Below, piece after piece: positions 1 through 11,803 of a DNA stretch of 64,000 bases. The stretch is from Sinorhizobium fredii USDA 205 (GTDB lineage: Bacteria; Pseudomonadota; Alphaproteobacteria; Rhizobiales; Rhizobiaceae). The first letter of the stretch is position 1; each line of letters starts with the position of its first letter. The notes under the pieces are model-generated. The model worked only from the letters and a program-made list of their open reading frames with translations, was not told the origin of the DNA and ran no database searches. The position numbers and the translations under genes were made by a program. The DNA lies in the NCBI RefSeq assembly GCF_001461695.1, contig NZ_AUTC01000001.1:246630-310629 (forward strand). The letters run 5' to 3'.

Positions 1-726
1 TCGCCCGATCTCGATCGGCTGACAATCGAATTCGCCCACGGTGAGATCTGGAACCGACCCGGGCTCGCCCTCAAGGACCGCGAGCTGGCGACGCTCGCCA
101 TGGTCATTGCGATCGGTAACCTCGACAGCACGGTTCGCTTTCACCTCGAGGCGTGTTTGCGCACGGGCTGGACGCGTGCCGAGATCATCGAGTTGCTGAT
201 ACAGATGACGGTCTATGTCGGTTGGCCGAAGGCGTTGATGGCGGTAGGACCCGCGCTCGCCGTATTCGCAGAGGTGGAAAAGCCGGGCGGCCTGGCTGCG
301 CCGTCCAGCGCCGGCGAGGCAATTGCCGGACAGCGCACACAGGCAGAAACGGACGACGCCCGCTTCAATCGGGGCGTCGCAGCGATGGGAGAGATCAGCC
401 AGGCGTCGGGCGAGGCCGTGGTCAACGCGTTCCAAGACATTGCCCCCGATCTCGGCCGCTATATCCTCGAGTTCTCCTACGGCGACGTGTTCTCGAGGCC
501 AGGTCTCGATCTCAAATCGCGCGAATTGGCCGCGGTGGCCGCCCTTACGACACGTGGAACGAACGCGGATGAAACGCCGCTGAAGGTTCATGTCGAAGCC
601 GCACTGAACACTGGAGCGACAAAAGAGGAGGTGACCGAAGCTATCCTCCACATGCTTCCCTATGCCGGCTTCAGCCGCGTGCAGTCTGCCATGGCGCTGG
701 CAAGCCGGGTCTTTTCCCAACCCTAG
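1..726 (+). CDS. Carboxymuconolactone decarboxylase (CMD/AhpD-like) family protein, 5' end missing
   Basis: The frame is open from the first base of the window to the stop at 724-726, so the true start lies upstream. The protein shows two tandem CMD-like halves. The first runs over window codons 1-80 (PGLALKDRELATLA, then HLEACLRTG). The second runs over about codons 150-240 (PGLDLKSRELAAVA, then HVEAALNTG, HMLPYAGFSR). This is the helical fold of carboxymuconolactone decarboxylase and AhpD. The redox CxxC of AhpD is absent in the part visible, so a peroxidase-partner role is not supported; a lyase or unknown role is possible. The next gene is on the other strand 355 bp away, so no operon partner is seen downstream. 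The family call is firm, the substrate unknown. Confidence 0.85.
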   Translation, partial: SPDLDRLTIEFAHGEIWNRPGLALKDRELATLAMVIAIGNLDSTVRFHLEACLRTGWTRAEIIELLIQMTVYVGWPKALMAVGPALAVFAEVEKPGGLAAPSSAGEAIAGQRTQAETDDARFNRGVAAMGEISQASGEAVVNAFQDIAPDLGRYILEFSYGDVFSRPGLDLKSRELAAVAALTTRGTNADETPLKVHVEAALNTGATKEEVTEAILHMLPYAGFSRVQSAMALASRVFSQP

Positions 727-1045
727 AAAAGATCAGCCGGACACCCGGGCGAGTTTAAGATGCGAACCGCTCGCCTGTGTGACCGGCTCTGGTACCCGGA
801 GAATGTTGAATGCCGTCGCAACTCGATGAGACGGTGCAAAACGTTCGCGGGCCGCGGGTCTAGCCGGAGCGGGCCTGCACTGGTGCTGCTCACGGTCGGC
901 CGCGGTCTTCCTTCTCGAGGCACCGGCTTGAGGGATCTCTCGTGATGCTGGAATTGCAAACGGCCCCGCCTTTGGTTGAGGTGAGGCCGTAAACTCGATC
1001 AATCAGGTTTCAGGTTATACACAGTTGTCCCGGCTGGTCAGCGTG
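727..1045. other. Intergenic region between the CMD gene and giant repeat gene 1
   Basis: No reading frame with a convincing ribosome binding site or protein-like composition was found. A 61-codon plus-strand frame (760-945) looks random. The region separates two convergent genes and ends in the strong hairpin at 1046-1076. Confidence 0.5.
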
Positions 1046-1076
1046 CCGATGCCGGGGGAAGGTCCCCCGGCATCGG
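1046..1076 (-). terminator. Perfect 14-bp hairpin downstream of giant repeat gene 1
   Basis: CCGATGCCGGGGGA (1046-1059) and its exact reverse complement (1063-1076) are separated by a 3-base loop. It lies 5 bp past the stop of the minus-strand giant gene. No U tract follows on either strand, so it may protect the mRNA 3' end or work as a factor-dependent terminator instead of a classical intrinsic one. Confidence 0.6.
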
Positions 1077-1081
1077 AGCCG

Positions 1082-4000
1082 TTAGATGGCCTGGTAGGCC
1101 GCGATGATCGCCTCCACCTGCGAGCCGTCCAGGGCTTCCACCTGCGTTGTCGTGACGGCCAGCAGTTGGTCGCTCGACAGGCTCATGATGTCGTCCGTGG
1201 ACAGGCCGGCGAGCGCGGTCGTGCTGATCGCGGCGATGTCGGCGGTCGAGAAGGTCGCGATGTCATCGGTAGACAGGGCCGCGATGTCGGCAGAGTCCAG
1301 TGCAGCGACCTGAGCCGAACTCAGCGCCTCGACCTGGTCGGTGGAGAGCGCGTCGATCTGGTCGGAGCTCAGGGCGCCGATGATCTTCGTGCTCAGGGCT
1401 GCGACCTGGTCGGTGGTGAGCGCCGCGACATTGTCCGTGCTGAGCGCGGTCAGTTGCGTCGAGGTCAGGGCTCCGATCTGGGCCGAGGTGAGTGCTGCGA
1501 CCTGGTCCGACGTGAGCGCCCCGATCTGGGCGGTGGAGAGTGCTGCGACCTGCGTGGTCTTCAGCGCCGCTGCCTGATCGGTGGACAGTTCCGCGAGATT
1601 GTCGGTGGAAAGACCCGTCAGCGCGGTGACCGTGATCGCCGCGATGTCGGCGGTCGAGAAGGTCGCGAGATCCTCGGAGGCCAAGGCTGCGAGTTGCGCC
1701 GACCCGAGCGCGGCCACTTGTGCCGTGGTCAGAGCCTCAGCCTGGTCAGAACTCAGCGCTTCGATCTGCGTCGAAGTCAGAGCGGCGACCGTCTTCGAAT
1801 TCAGCGCCGCGACCTGATCGGTGGAGAGCGCCGCGATATTGTCGGTGGAGATCACCGCAATCTGCGTGGAGCTCAGGGTTCCGACCTGAGACGTGGTGAG
1901 CGCAGTCACCTGATCCGAGGTGAGGGAGGCGATCTGGGCGGTCGAGAGCGCTGCAATCTGAGCGGTCTTCAGGGCTGCGGCCTGATCGGTCGACAGCGCC
2001 GCGACATTGTCGGTGCTGAGACCCAACAGGGCGGTCGCGGTGATTGCCGCGATCTCCGCAGTCGAGAAGGTTGCGATGTCCTCGGAAGCCAGCGCCGCAA
2101 TGTCGGCCGAGTCGAGCGCCGCGATCTGGGCGGAGGTCAGCGCCTCGGCCTGATCGGAGCTCAGCGCTTCGATCTGTGCCGAGCTCAGCGCTGCGACCGT
2201 CTTCGAGTTGAGCGCCGCGACCTGGTCGGTGGAGAGTGCCGCGACATTGTCGGTCGAGAGCGCCGATATCTGCGTCGAGGTCAGGGCTCCGACCTGCGAC
2301 GAGGTGAGCGCCACGACCTGGTCCGAGGTGAGCGCCGCGATCTGGGCGGTCTTCAGCGCCACGACCTGCGTGGTCTTCAGCGCTGCGGCCTGATCGGTGG
2401 AAAGCGCCGCGACGTTGTCGGTGCTGAGACCCGCCAGCGCCGTGACCGTGATCGCCGCGATGTCGGCGGTCGAGAAGGTGGCGATGTCCTCCGAGGCAAG
2501 AGCTCCAATCTGCGCCGAGGTCAGCGACGCCACTTGCGCCGTGGTCAGAGCCTCGGCCTGATCGGAGGTGAGCGCCTCGATCTGCGCCGAAGTAAGGGCG
2601 GCGACGCTCTTCGAGTTGAGCGCGGCGACCTGGTCGGTGGAGAGCGCCGCCACATTGTCGGTCGAGAGCGCCTTTACCTGGGTCGAGGTCAGAGCTCCGA
2701 CCTGGGACGAGGTCAGCGCCACGACCTGGTCCGAAGTCAGCGCCCCGATCTGGGCGGTGGAGAGTGCCGCGACCTGGGTGGTCTTCAGCGCCGCTGCCTG
2801 GTCGGTGGAGAGCGCCGCGAGGTTGTCGGTGGAGAGACCGACGAGCGCCGTGACCGTGATTGCCGCGATGTCGGCCGTCGAGAAGGTCGCGAGATCCTCC
2901 GAAGCGAAGGCGGCGAGCTGCATCGAGCCGAGCGCGGCCACTTGTGCCGTGGTCAGAGCCTCAGCCTGATCGGAGCTGAGCGCGTCGATCTGCGTCGAGC
3001 TCAGAGCGGCGACCGTCTTCGAGTTCAAAGCGGCGACCTGATCGGTGGAGAGTGCGGCGACATTGTCGGTGGAGAGCACCGAAATCTGCGTCGAACTCAG
3101 GGCTCCGACCTGCGACGAGGTGAGCGCCACGATCTGATCCGAGGTGAGGGCGGCGATCTGGGCCGTCTTCAGCGCAGCGATCTGAGTGGTCTTCAGCGCT
3201 GCGGCCTGGTCGGTCGACAGAGCCGCGACGTTATCCGTCGAGAGGCCCGCCAGCGCTGCGACCGTGATGGCCGCGATGTCGGCGGTCGAGAAGGTCGCGA
3301 TATCTTCCGAGGCCAGGGCACCCAGCTGTGCCATGGTCAGAGCGGCGACCTGCGCCGAGGTCAGCGCTTCGAGCTGATCGGAACTCATCGCATCGATCTG
3401 TACCGTAGACAGCGACGCCAGGGTCTTGGTGTTCAGGGCCGCGACCTGGTCGGTGGAAAGTGCCGCGAGGCTGTCGGTGCTGATCGCCGACGCTTGCGTC
3501 GAGGTCAGGGCACCGATCTGAGCAGTGCTCAGGGCCTCGACCTGGTCCGAGGTAAGGGCGGCGATCTGGGTGCTCTTCAGCGCCGCGACCTGCGTGGTCT
3601 TCAGTGCTGCGGCCTGATCGGTGGAGAGTGCCGCGACATTGTCGGTAGAGAGGCCTCCGAGCGCCGTGACGGTGATTGCCGCAATGTCGGCGGTCGAGAA
3701 GGCTGCGATATCTTCCGAAGCCAGGACAGAGAGCTGTGTCGAGCTGAGCGCGCCGACAAGAACCGAGGTCAGCGCCTCGACCTGTGTCGAGCTCAGCGCT
3801 TCGATCTGTGCCGTGGTCAGAGCGGCGACGGTCTTCGAGTTCAACGCCGCCACCTGGTCGGTGGTGAGTGCCGCAATATTGTCGGTGCTGATTGCGGACA
3901 CCTGCGATGAGGTCAGCGCTCCGACCTGGGACGAGGTGAGTGCCACGACCTGGTCCGAGGTGAGGGCGGCGATCTGGGCGGTCTTCAGCGCGGCAACCTG

Positions 4001-6145
4001 GGTGGTCTTCAGCGCCGCGGCCTGATCCGTGGAGAGTGCCGCGACATTGTCGGTGCTAAGACCGGTCAGCGCCGTGACCGTGATTGCCGCAACGTCGGCG
4101 GTCGAGAAGGCGGCAATGTCCTCCGAGGCAAGAGCCGCAATCTGTGTCGAGCCGAGCGATGCCACTTGTGCCGTGGTCAGAGCTTCAGCCTGGTCAGAGC
4201 TCAGGGCTTCGATTTGCGCCGAAGTCAGAGCAGCGACGCTCTTCGAGTTGATGGCCGACACCTGGTCGGTGGAAAGCGCCGCGACGTTATCGGTGGTCAA
4301 GGCCTTCACTTGGGTCGAGGTCAGGGCTCCGACCTGCGACGAGGTCAGCGCCGTGACCTGGTCCGACGTGAGGGCGGCAATCTGCGTCGACTTCAGCGCC
4401 GCGACCTGGGTGGTCTTCAGTGCCGCGGCCTGATCGGTGGAAAGCGCCGCGACATTGTCCGTGGAAAGACCCGCCAGCGCCGTGACGGTGATTGCCGCAA
4501 TGTCGGCGGTCGAGAAGGCGGCGATATCCTCCGAGGCGAAAGCCGCAATCTGCGTCGAGGTGAGCGCGGCCACTTGCGCGGTGGTCAAAGCCTCGGCCTG
4601 GTCGGAGGTCAGCGCGCCGATCTGTGTCGAGCTCAGCGCTGCGACGGTCTTCGAATTCAGTGCCGCGACCTGGTCGGTGGAAAGTGCGGCGACATTGTCG
4701 GTGGAGAGGGCCGAAATCTGCGTCGAGCTCAGGGACCCGACCTGGGACGAAGTGAGGGCCACGACCTGGTCGGAGGTGAGGGCGGCGATCTGGGCCGTCT
4801 TCAGCGCAGCGATCTGGGAGGTCTTCAGTGCCGCGGTCTGATCGGTCGACAGTGCGGCGACATTGTCGGTGGAGAGGCCCGCCAGGGCGGTCGCGGTGAT
4901 TGCCGCAATCTCCGAGGTCGAGAAGGTCGCGATGTCCTCGGAAGCCAGAGCCGCAATGTCGGCCGAGTCGAGCGCCGCGATCTGAACGGCGGACAGAGCC
5001 TCGACCTGATCGGAGCTGAGCGCGCCGATCTGCGCCGAGCTCAGCGCTGCGACGGTCTTCGAGTTGAGCGCCGCGACCTGGTCGGTGGAGAGAGCGGCGA
5101 CGTTGTCGGTGGAGAGCGCCGAAATCTGCGTCGAGGTCAGGACACCGACCTGCGACGAGGTGAGTGCCACGACCTGATCCGAGGTGAGGGCGGCGATCTG
5201 GGTGGTCTTCAGCGCTGCGACCTGGGTGGTCTTCAAGGCTGCGGCCTGATCAGTGGAGAGGGCCGCGACATTGTCGGTGGAGAGACCTGCGAGCGCCGTG
5301 ACAGTGATTGCGGCAATGTCGGCGGTCGAGAAGGTGCCGATGTCCTCTGAGGCCAGAGCTCCAATCTGCGTGGAGGTCAGCGACGCGACTTGCGCCGTGG
5401 TCAGAGCTTCGGCCTGGTCGGAGGTGAGCGCGTCGATCTGTGCCGAAGTCAGGGCGGCGACGGTCTTCGAGTTGAGCGCTGCGACCTGATCGGTGGAAAG
5501 CGCCGCGATGTTGTCGGTGGAGAGTGCCTTTACCTGAGTCGAGCTCAGGACGCCGATCTGCGAAGAGCTCAGGGCGCCGATCTGGTCCGTCGTGAGCGCG
5601 GCGATCTGGGCGGTCTTCAGCGCTGCAACCTGGGTGGTCTTCAGCGCAGCGGCCTGATCGGTCGACAGTGCCGCGAGATTGTCCGTGGAGAGACCTGCGA
5701 GCGCCGTGACGGAGATTGCCGCAATCTCGGCGGTCGAGAAGGCGGTGATATCTTCAGAGCTCAAGGCTGCGACTTGCGCCGAGCCGAGGGCGGCCACTTG
5801 CGCCGTGGTCAGGGCCTCGGCCTGGTCGGAGGTGAGGCCGTCGATCTGTGCCGAGCTCAGCGCCGCTACCTGAGACGTCGCCAGGCTTGCGATCTTGGCC
5901 GAATCGATGGCAGCCAGCTGGTCGAGGCTGATGCCAGCGACCGAGGTTGCCGAAATGGCGCTCAGCTGTGCGGTGGTGAAGGTTGCGACATCTTCCGTAT
6001 CGAGCGCCGCGATCTGGGTCGAGGAGAGCGCTTTGACCTGAGCGGTCGTCATAGCCGCAACATCGGTCGTCGTCAGGGAGGCAATGGCAGAGGTCGAGAG
6101 ATTCTTGATCTGGTTGACGCTCAGAGAAGAGATGATGGAGGTCAT
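1082..6145 (-). CDS. Giant Ser/Thr-rich octapeptide-repeat protein 1 (1687 aa)
   Basis: I recognise no named family and assign no function. The whole chain is about 210 copies of an 8-residue unit of the form L-[ST]-[ST]-x-Q-[IV]-x-A, for example STDQVAAL or TTAQVAAL. These are grouped into a super-unit of 17 octads (136 aa) that restarts at NSKTVAAL. No signal peptide, membrane segment or conventional domain is visible. By reading I find no Pro, Arg, His, Cys or Trp and only one Tyr, near the C-terminus (AAYQAI). Asp and Glu outnumber Lys, so the protein should be acidic. The start ATG at 6145 has GAAGG about 10 bases upstream. Its N-terminus (MTSIISSLS) and C-terminus (IIAAYQAI) match those of the second giant gene at 11804-18879. 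Inference: a long extracellular or surface fibre, possibly O-glycosylated by the enzymes encoded next door. Similar Ser/Thr octad proteins occur in other alphaproteobacteria under vague names, as far as I recall. Confidence 0.85.
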   Translation of the reverse strand: MTSIISSLSVNQIKNLSTSAIASLTTTDVAAMTTAQVKALSSTQIAALDTEDVATFTTAQLSAISATSVAGISLDQLAAIDSAKIASLATSQVAALSSAQIDGLTSDQAEALTTAQVAALGSAQVAALSSEDITAFSTAEIAAISVTALAGLSTDNLAALSTDQAAALKTTQVAALKTAQIAALTTDQIGALSSSQIGVLSSTQVKALSTDNIAALSTDQVAALNSKTVAALTSAQIDALTSDQAEALTTAQVASLTSTQIGALASEDIGTFSTADIAAITVTALAGLSTDNVAALSTDQAAALKTTQVAALKTTQIAALTSDQVVALTSSQVGVLTSTQISALSTDNVAALSTDQVAALNSKTVAALSSAQIGALSSDQVEALSAVQIAALDSADIAALASEDIATFSTSEIAAITATALAGLSTDNVAALSTDQTAALKTSQIAALKTAQIAALTSDQVVALTSSQVGSLSSTQISALSTDNVAALSTDQVAALNSKTVAALSSTQIGALTSDQAEALTTAQVAALTSTQIAAFASEDIAAFSTADIAAITVTALAGLSTDNVAALSTDQAAALKTTQVAALKSTQIAALTSDQVTALTSSQVGALTSTQVKALTTDNVAALSTDQVSAINSKSVAALTSAQIEALSSDQAEALTTAQVASLGSTQIAALASEDIAAFSTADVAAITVTALTGLSTDNVAALSTDQAAALKTTQVAALKTAQIAALTSDQVVALTSSQVGALTSSQVSAISTDNIAALTTDQVAALNSKTVAALTTAQIEALSSTQVEALTSVLVGALSSTQLSVLASEDIAAFSTADIAAITVTALGGLSTDNVAALSTDQAAALKTTQVAALKSTQIAALTSDQVEALSTAQIGALTSTQASAISTDSLAALSTDQVAALNTKTLASLSTVQIDAMSSDQLEALTSAQVAALTMAQLGALASEDIATFSTADIAAITVAALAGLSTDNVAALSTDQAAALKTTQIAALKTAQIAALTSDQIVALTSSQVGALSSTQISVLSTDNVAALSTDQVAALNSKTVAALSSTQIDALSSDQAEALTTAQVAALGSMQLAAFASEDLATFSTADIAAITVTALVGLSTDNLAALSTDQAAALKTTQVAALSTAQIGALTSDQVVALTSSQVGALTSTQVKALSTDNVAALSTDQVAALNSKSVAALTSAQIEALTSDQAEALTTAQVASLTSAQIGALASEDIATFSTADIAAITVTALAGLSTDNVAALSTDQAAALKTTQVVALKTAQIAALTSDQVVALTSSQVGALTSTQISALSTDNVAALSTDQVAALNSKTVAALSSAQIEALSSDQAEALTSAQIAALDSADIAALASEDIATFSTAEIAAITATALLGLSTDNVAALSTDQAAALKTAQIAALSTAQIASLTSDQVTALTTSQVGTLSSTQIAVISTDNIAALSTDQVAALNSKTVAALTSTQIEALSSDQAEALTTAQVAALGSAQLAALASEDLATFSTADIAAITVTALTGLSTDNLAELSTDQAAALKTTQVAALSTAQIGALTSDQVAALTSAQIGALTSTQLTALSTDNVAALTTDQVAALSTKIIGALSSDQIDALSTDQVEALSSAQVAALDSADIAALSTDDIATFSTADIAAISTTALAGLSTDDIMSLSSDQLLAVTTTQVEALDGSQVEAIIAAYQAI
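1394..5473 (-). repeat. Tandem array of ten 408-bp units inside giant gene 1
   Basis: The codons for the marker Asn-Ser-Lys recur with their 5' ends at 5473, 5065, 4657, 4249, 3841, 3433, 3025, 2617, 2209, 1801 and (as Ser-Thr-Lys) 1393. The step is always 408 bp, or 17 octads, without any indel. Upstream lies an 18-octad block (from about 5905) and downstream a partial block. Nucleotide similarity between units is high. Confidence 0.9.
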
Positions 6146-6875
6146 GGACGCGAGCCTTCAAAGTTAATCGCTTGTGGAATTCACCCGTTGGCGCCGACCG
6201 TGCGACAAGCGCAGGGACCCCGTGAGGGCCCAGGCGCGTGATGCGTGCGACCACATGCGACGCCCGTCCACCCGGACGCAAAGAACTGCCTTGGCCGTCA
6301 AAGCGTCCTGATGGGCGTAAAGATCGAGTTGAGGAACATGGCTCGCGGGAGCCTTAGCGCTCGGAAAGCTTCATGCAGACAGGACGACTGCGTCCTATTT
6401 CCTACGCCTGTGAATGAAACCTTCCCTTGGCGAGATCGGTTTCGTCATCTTCTCCGCAGCCTCATCCGGTGGTTGCTGACTGCGGTACTCGGTTACTACG
6501 ACTAGCTACGAAAGTTAAAGTTTTAGTTAACGGGTCGGCTCAAAGGGTGAATGCCACAATGTTCGACCGGACTGAGCCTGGGTGCGATTCGGGCACGGGC
6601 CACGTCTGAGGCGACGCTACAACATCGAATCGGCGCTTTGCAATATTCAGCGAAGCCTAAAATGCCGAGAGGGTCGACAACGGCCCCATGCCCAATGTTG
6701 CGTGCCGCGCGCTTCAAGAGACCGGCCAGGCGGGTACCTTCCATGTTGAACAACCCGCCGCATAGGCAGTCGAAGCGGCGCAAGCCCAGGGCAAGCTAGT
6801 CCGGTTAATGGCCTAAAATAGCATTCGAACATGTTCTCAGCGTCGGTCGCCAACTCGCCTGTCAGTGGGATTTTC
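6146..6875. other. 730-bp intergenic region between divergent giant gene 1 and the GT41 gene
   Basis: This must hold the promoters of the minus-strand giant gene and of the plus-strand glycosylation genes. I see no reading frame with a supported start. A more AT-rich patch around 6500-6545 (AAAGTTAAAGTTTTAGTTAA) is the likeliest promoter area, but no clear -35/-10 pair or operator could be fixed by eye. If translation of the GT41 gene starts at 6831, the region ends there. Confidence 0.45.
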
Positions 6876-8933
6876 ATGACCATCTACACTCATCTCGCCT
6901 CGGATCCTGCTTCGCCGCTCGCCGGTTTCCTGGAAAGGGCGCGACAGCAGCGGCTTCCGTTGACGGAACTGTTCCAGTTTGCGGAGAGCTTCAATGCCGC
7001 CGGGCAAAGGGAGCAGGCCGCCGAACTTTACAAATCCTGGATCGCCTACAACGATTCCAATCCGCTGCTTCACCTTGTCTATTTCAACTACTCCGTCACG
7101 CTCCGGCAGATGGGCGATCTTGCCGGCTCCATTCATGCGCTGCGCGCTTGCCTGAAGCTCGAACCGCGCTTCGGCCAGGGCCATATCAATCTCGGCCGAG
7201 CGCTGGAGGATGCCGGACTGACGGGGCAGGCGATTCAACAATGGCAAGTCTATGCCGAGGCGACCTCCGAGATCACGCCGGAGCGCGTCGCTCATCGTTT
7301 GATGGTCCTCCAGCACACGGGTCGAGTGCTCGAGAATGCCGGTCTCATGGAGGAGGCGGAAAGCACGCTGTGGAAGGCGATCGAGCTCAGACCCGACAGG
7401 ACCGAAGCCGGCCAGCATTGGACCTCGCTGCGGCAACGCCAATGCAAATGGCCGACATTGGCCCCTTCGGAACATGTTTCGGCTCGGCAACTGCTCGATG
7501 CGCTGTCTCCGTTGACCCTTGCCTGTTATGCCGACGATCCGGTTTTCCAGCTTGCCAAGGCCTATCGCTACTGCAAGTCGCTGGTGGGCCGACCCGATTT
7601 GAACGGCTTCCCGAAGCTTCAGCCTCGCCAAAAGTCAGGGACCGGACAACGATTGCGTGTCGGCTATGTGTCGTCCGACCTGCGCGACCATGCGGTCGGC
7701 TTCGCCCTCAGCGAAGTTTTCGAAACCCACGACAGGAGCAGCGTCGAGATCTACGCCTATTATTGCGGCGAAGCGCGGACCGGCGACGCGACGCAGACGC
7801 GGATGATGGGCGCCATCGACTGCTGGCGCGACATTTCCGCCGTCAGTGACAGCGACGCGGCAAAGCAGATCATCGCCGACGAAATCGACATCCTCGTCGA
7901 TGTCAACGGCTACACCAAACATGCGCGGACCAGGATCTTCGCCTACCGGCCGGCACCGGTGATCGTCAGCTTCTGCGGCTACCCGGGTACCATGGGCAGC
8001 CCCTTCCACCAATACGTCATCGCCGACGAGCAGATCATCCCGCCGGAAAACGAGATCTACTATTCGGAAAAGGTGCTGCGGATTCCCTGCAACCAGCCCG
8101 TCGACCGCAAGCGGCAGATCGCGTCGCGGCCGGGCCGGGCCGAAGCGGGGTTGCCCGAGGACGGCTTCATATTCGCCTGCTTCAACGGCGCGCAGAAGAT
8201 CACCGCCGCTTGCTTCGACCGCTGGATGGCGATCCTCGCCGCGACCCCCGGCAGCTTCCTCTGGCTGCTCGGCGGCGGCGAGGATGTCGATCAGCGCCTC
8301 AAGCAGGCAGCCCAGCAGCGCGGTGTCGCACCCGAGCGCCTGATCTTTGCTTCGAAGGCGCCCAACCCCAAGCATCTGGCGCGCATCGGATTGGCCGATC
8401 TGTTCCTCGACACCTTTCCTTATGGGGCGCATTCCACCGCAGGCGACGCGCTGACCATGGGATTGCCCGTCCTGACATTCCCCGGCAACGGCTTCGCCTC
8501 GCGATTCTGCTCGAGCATCGTTGCCGCCGCAGGCGTACCCGAACTCATTTGCGACGGACCGGACGACTTCGTCCGAAAGGCCGTCGGATTTGCGAAGGAC
8601 CGCCAGAGCCTCGCAAATGTCAGAGAGGCTCTAGAGAGCCGTCATGACGCCAGCGTACTGCGCGACATTCCGGCTCTCGTCCGGCGCCTGGAGGAATTGT
8701 TCTGGCAAATGCAGGGCGAGTGCGAGCGCGGCGAAACGCCTGTGCCCGATCTCGGCAATCTCGACATCTACTACGAGGTCGGGGCGGAGATCATGAAGGA
8801 AAACGTGGAGTTCGTCGACGGCGCCGCCTATCGGCAGCGCTACGTCGAGAAACTGGCTGAGTGGCATGCCTTTTCGCCAATCCCGTTCGACTCCCGCCTG
8901 TGGACAGCGGCAACGGCCGGCGCCCGTCGATAA
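6876..8933 (+). CDS. TPR-containing SPINDLY/OGT-like (GT41) protein O-glycosyltransferase
   Basis: This 685-aa protein has an N-terminal helical TPR-like part (roughly residues 15-200, for example GHINLGRALEDAG and ESTLWKAIELRPD). It is followed by the GT41 catalytic region. Recognisable motifs are RVGYVSSDLRDHAVG, DILVDVNGYTKHARTRIFAY, the PAPVIVSFCGYPGTMGSPF segment, and DLFLDTFPYGAHSTAGDAL with MGLPVLTFPG in the UDP-sugar binding half. GT41 enzymes transfer GlcNAc or another sugar from a nucleotide donor to Ser/Thr hydroxyls of proteins in the cytoplasm. I chose ATG 6876 (GTGGGA just upstream) over the in-frame ATG at 6831, which has no ribosome binding site. It is first in a run of three sugar genes between two giant Ser/Thr-rich repeat genes, which are plausible substrates. 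Flagellin is another possible target. The exact donor sugar cannot be told from sequence. Confidence 0.87.
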   Translation: MTIYTHLASDPASPLAGFLERARQQRLPLTELFQFAESFNAAGQREQAAELYKSWIAYNDSNPLLHLVYFNYSVTLRQMGDLAGSIHALRACLKLEPRFGQGHINLGRALEDAGLTGQAIQQWQVYAEATSEITPERVAHRLMVLQHTGRVLENAGLMEEAESTLWKAIELRPDRTEAGQHWTSLRQRQCKWPTLAPSEHVSARQLLDALSPLTLACYADDPVFQLAKAYRYCKSLVGRPDLNGFPKLQPRQKSGTGQRLRVGYVSSDLRDHAVGFALSEVFETHDRSSVEIYAYYCGEARTGDATQTRMMGAIDCWRDISAVSDSDAAKQIIADEIDILVDVNGYTKHARTRIFAYRPAPVIVSFCGYPGTMGSPFHQYVIADEQIIPPENEIYYSEKVLRIPCNQPVDRKRQIASRPGRAEAGLPEDGFIFACFNGAQKITAACFDRWMAILAATPGSFLWLLGGGEDVDQRLKQAAQQRGVAPERLIFASKAPNPKHLARIGLADLFLDTFPYGAHSTAGDALTMGLPVLTFPGNGFASRFCSSIVAAAGVPELICDGPDDFVRKAVGFAKDRQSLANVREALESRHDASVLRDIPALVRRLEELFWQMQGECERGETPVPDLGNLDIYYEVGAEIMKENVEFVDGAAYRQRYVEKLAEWHAFSPIPFDSRLWTAATAGARR

Positions 8934-8960
8934 GCACCCGTTTCAGATAGTGAGGATGAT

Positions 8961-11421
<2,461 letters not shown>

Positions 11422-11803
11422 TTGTCGTTGTCGCGGATCGGCGCCATCGAACCAGCTCGATACGCTCGCCTGCGGGGCAGGCAATGCAGGATGGGCCGGT
11501 CCGCGTGGACCGCTTTGGCGCAACGAAAACGTGATCGCGCCGAAGGTCAGACAGACACAAGGTTGCTGACTATTATCAACGGCAGCTTATTCCCAAAGCA
11601 GCCATGAGATCGCCCATGCCGGTATCCGGACGTTTGCCTTCCACACCCCGCAAATCGAACCTGGGCGAAGCCCACTGACGACGGCGATCCCGTCCGGGCG
11701 GCAACGCCAGCCGTCGCTGAGGTGCCGGAGCTGTACGACCGACCGCTCTTTCGAAGCGGCCGCTGGCTGATAGAGACCAATTTGGCCCCAAGGGTTTTCA
11801 CGC
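11422..11803. other. 382-bp intergenic region upstream of giant repeat gene 2
   Basis: No convincing gene is present. AAGG sits about 10 bases before the ATG at 11804. The gap is long enough to hold a separate promoter for the second giant gene, so that gene may be transcribed independently of the sugar genes. No clear -35/-10 pair was found. Confidence 0.45.

Noticed and set aside
1025..3910. 961-codon plus-strand open frame antisense to giant gene 1 (and similar long frames at 4166-5350, 5390-6241, 12017-13156, 13940-15052, 17068-18540)
   Set aside because: Arg/Gly/Asp-rich translation is the mirror of the repetitive octad code. Stop codons are absent only because the repeat lacks them in that phase; no ribosome site and no protein-like features.
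6245..6505. Possible 86-aa gene upstream of the GT41 gene
   Set aside because: No Shine-Dalgarno and irregular composition; sits in the divergent promoter region.
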